Shown: one piece after another, positions 62,261 to 64,000 of the stretch
Layout: each line of letters opens with the position of its first letter
Numbering within the stretch: the stretch's first letter is position 1
Origin: Thamnaconus septentrionalis
Lineage: Eukaryota; Chordata; Actinopteri; Tetraodontiformes; Monacanthidae
Direction of reading: 5' to 3'
NCBI GenBank assembly: GCA_009823395.1
Contig: CM020519.1
Location: 13,301,501 to 13,365,500 of the forward strand
DNA: 64,000 nucleotides
The notes under the pieces: generated by a model
Told to the model about the DNA's origin: nothing
Databases searched by the model: none
The model's input: only the letters and a program-made list of their open reading frames with translations
Program-made: the position numbers and the translations under genes

Positions 62261-63866
62261 AGCCAATTGTCTTGTTGTCCCAGGTAATAATCGTATTATA
62301 ACTTTACCTGGAAATGATGATCCGTCGGGGGACTCAGCAGTGTGGCTACGGCTTCATTTTTGCTCATGCACGCAAAAATGCGCGCACCCGTGCCACCCCA
62401 ATTAGATTCTATCGGATTTTTATTAAATCTTCCGCGGGCTTTCACTTCACGGCGGCATCCATCAGAGGATTATTATTTATCTTGCTGTCAAGAGCTGGCA
62501 GCTCATCCAAACCCGCAGAGGCCGAGTGCAAAAGGTGTGTGCGCGTGATTATGTGAAAGTATGTTAAAGCATTCCTATAGGTGCAGGCAGATGCATGTTC
62601 TGAATGATGCAGGACATTACACAGGCAAATGAGATCCACGTTTGCCTGTGCAATGTACATATTTTGAATATTGTTTAAAAATGCAAATATTTTAATTATG
62701 TGCAAATCGCTGATCTTAGAGAAGTTACTTTCTAATGCACCACAGAACTGGAGAGAGGAGTAAATTAACAAGACAGATGGATGGAAAAGTAACTGAAAGT
62801 ACATCATTTTAAAGCGTTTGCCCCCATCAGTCCAATCTGTGACCAAAAAGCTGGCAGCTGATATATTAAACCTACTTATCAGTGCAATGAAACACTGGTG
62901 GGTTTGTCCAGTGCAATTGAAAATTGCCAATCATTCTGAATAATCATTTTTGTTTGTTTTGTGGTATGATAGAAGTAAAGGATGAGAAAATTACAAGATT
63001 TTTTTTTTCTCTAAAAATTGCTCTCTTGAAAAAAAATAACTTTGAACATCTTTTTTTTGCAAACTTCAATTTGAATATTTTGTTTTACAAATTACTGGAG
63101 TCTGTTGTAACTCTCATTGTCTCAACTCCGTTTCTATGTTAATGAATAAACATCGTCGCCTCCGAAGTCTGAGCTCTAAATAATTGGCAACGAGAAGTTT
63201 AACTCACCAAATTATTTTTGGCTGGAAAGATCCATTGTAATGCTTACTGCTTCAACAATCTTTTTAGGAATATACATATTTTTTCAATTTACAGAGCACA
63301 TTGTCTTACGTTTCCCGAGGTTGAAGAAAAGCCACATTTGCAAGATTCTCACAGAGCTCCGGTGCCGCCCCTGCCTCGGTGATGCGGTGTGAAAGCACTG
63401 GTTTGAGGGGAGAACACATGCGGGTGTAGATGACTCATCAACATCACGGGAATCCTAACAAAAAGCTGCCATGTATCTAGTTTGGATAGAGGACTGTGGG
63501 AATATCTGGGTGTCTGGCAGACTTTGGGTCAGGGATTCCCTGGCTAACTGTTGCGCTTGCGCGTTAACGTCTCGGCCTCCGGCAATCAAGCTAACGAGCG
63601 GGATCCGCTCAAGTACAGGAGCTAACTCCATCAGCCAAGCGTTTACCCGGGGTTACCGGCTGAAACATTACACACCAGGGCCTCTTTTCCTTTCGATCCG
63701 TTCCCCACATACGGACCTCTGTGTGGCCCTTCTGGGCAACAACACCTGCTCTGTGCACATTTACTCACACTAACACAATTTTTCTTTTAAAAAAAAACAG
63801 TGGGTTGCGGGGGGGGTTGCAAATAGTGTGTGAAATACAGGGGTGTCCAGGTGGGTCCGGGACCGC
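62261..63866. other. Intergenic, no gene seen
   Basis: A GC-richer block (62310-62560) holds ATTA-rich unique sequence of possible regulatory type. The rest is unique AT-rich sequence. The open frames show no domain. Confidence 0.4.
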
Positions 63867-63868
63867 CA

Positions 63869-63883
<15 letters not shown>

Positions 63884-63899
<16 letters not shown>

Positions 63900-63917
63900 C
63901 GTACATACATACATACA
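63884..63917. repeat. Perfect 34-bp palindrome of (GTAT)n and (ATAC)n
   Basis: 17-bp arms meet at 63900/63901 (GTAC centre) with no loop. The tetranucleotide repeat switches strand at the centre. Confidence 0.9.
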
Positions 63918-64000
63918 CACCCCAAATATTGACTGGAATTTGGCAAAACTGGGCCCGGGTTTTAAGCACAGGTCAGGCAGCACTGTTGTTCCTCCAGTTC

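Noticed and set aside
62442..62930. Minus-strand open frame of 162 residues
   Set aside because: No recognisable domain, composition like the flanks, and no supporting exon structure.

Overview
The window reads as vertebrate, most likely teleost fish, genomic DNA. The evidence is short exons with GT-AG introns, many CA/GT microsatellites, tRNA-derived SINEs of fish type, hAT-type miniature elements, and LINE and DIRS-like fragments. Nothing prokaryotic is present.

Region 1 (1-24.8 kb, + strand) is the 3' part of an EXT1-type exostosin gene, the heparan sulfate co-polymerase. Six exons (3827-3945, 4756-4851, 12363-12452, 19430-19590, 20070-20241, 23914-24099) join in frame and encode the last 274 residues, the C-terminal GT64 glycosyltransferase domain. 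The upstream exons with the GT47 domain are not in the window. The large introns hold a nested intronless gene (6031-6717), a hAT-like MITE, an antisense decayed LINE and an old hAT-like repeat.

Region 2 (24.8-56.8 kb) is gene-poor. Just after the ext1 3' UTR lie a decayed DIRS-like RNase H fragment and a second intronless gene on the minus strand (26941-27429). This gene is clearly paralogous to the one nested in the ext1 intron: the two proteins align without gaps over about 110 residues, with about 46 % identity over the central 93 by hand count. I do not recognise this coiled-coil, basic-rich family, and it is my best candidate for something undescribed. The rest of the region is microsatellites, two further hAT-like MITE copies with 8-bp target duplications, a dispersed repeat of about 125 bp, a LINE carrying a nested SINE, and some GC-rich non-coding islands.

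Region 3 (56.8-60.1 kb, - strand) is a complete-looking seven-exon HIPK/DYRK-like protein kinase of 373 residues. It has an atypical catalytic loop and one intron whose only in-frame 3' end is AC rather than AG. Region 4 (60.1-64 kb) holds only repeats: a LINE 3' end, another copy of the dispersed repeat, and a perfect 34-bp palindrome at the right edge.

The genes show no sign of acting in a shared pathway. ext1 is a Golgi/ER glycosyltransferase. The kinase looks like a member of a HIPK-like expansion. The paralogous coiled-coil pair looks like inserted or retrocopied genes settled around the ext1 3' end.
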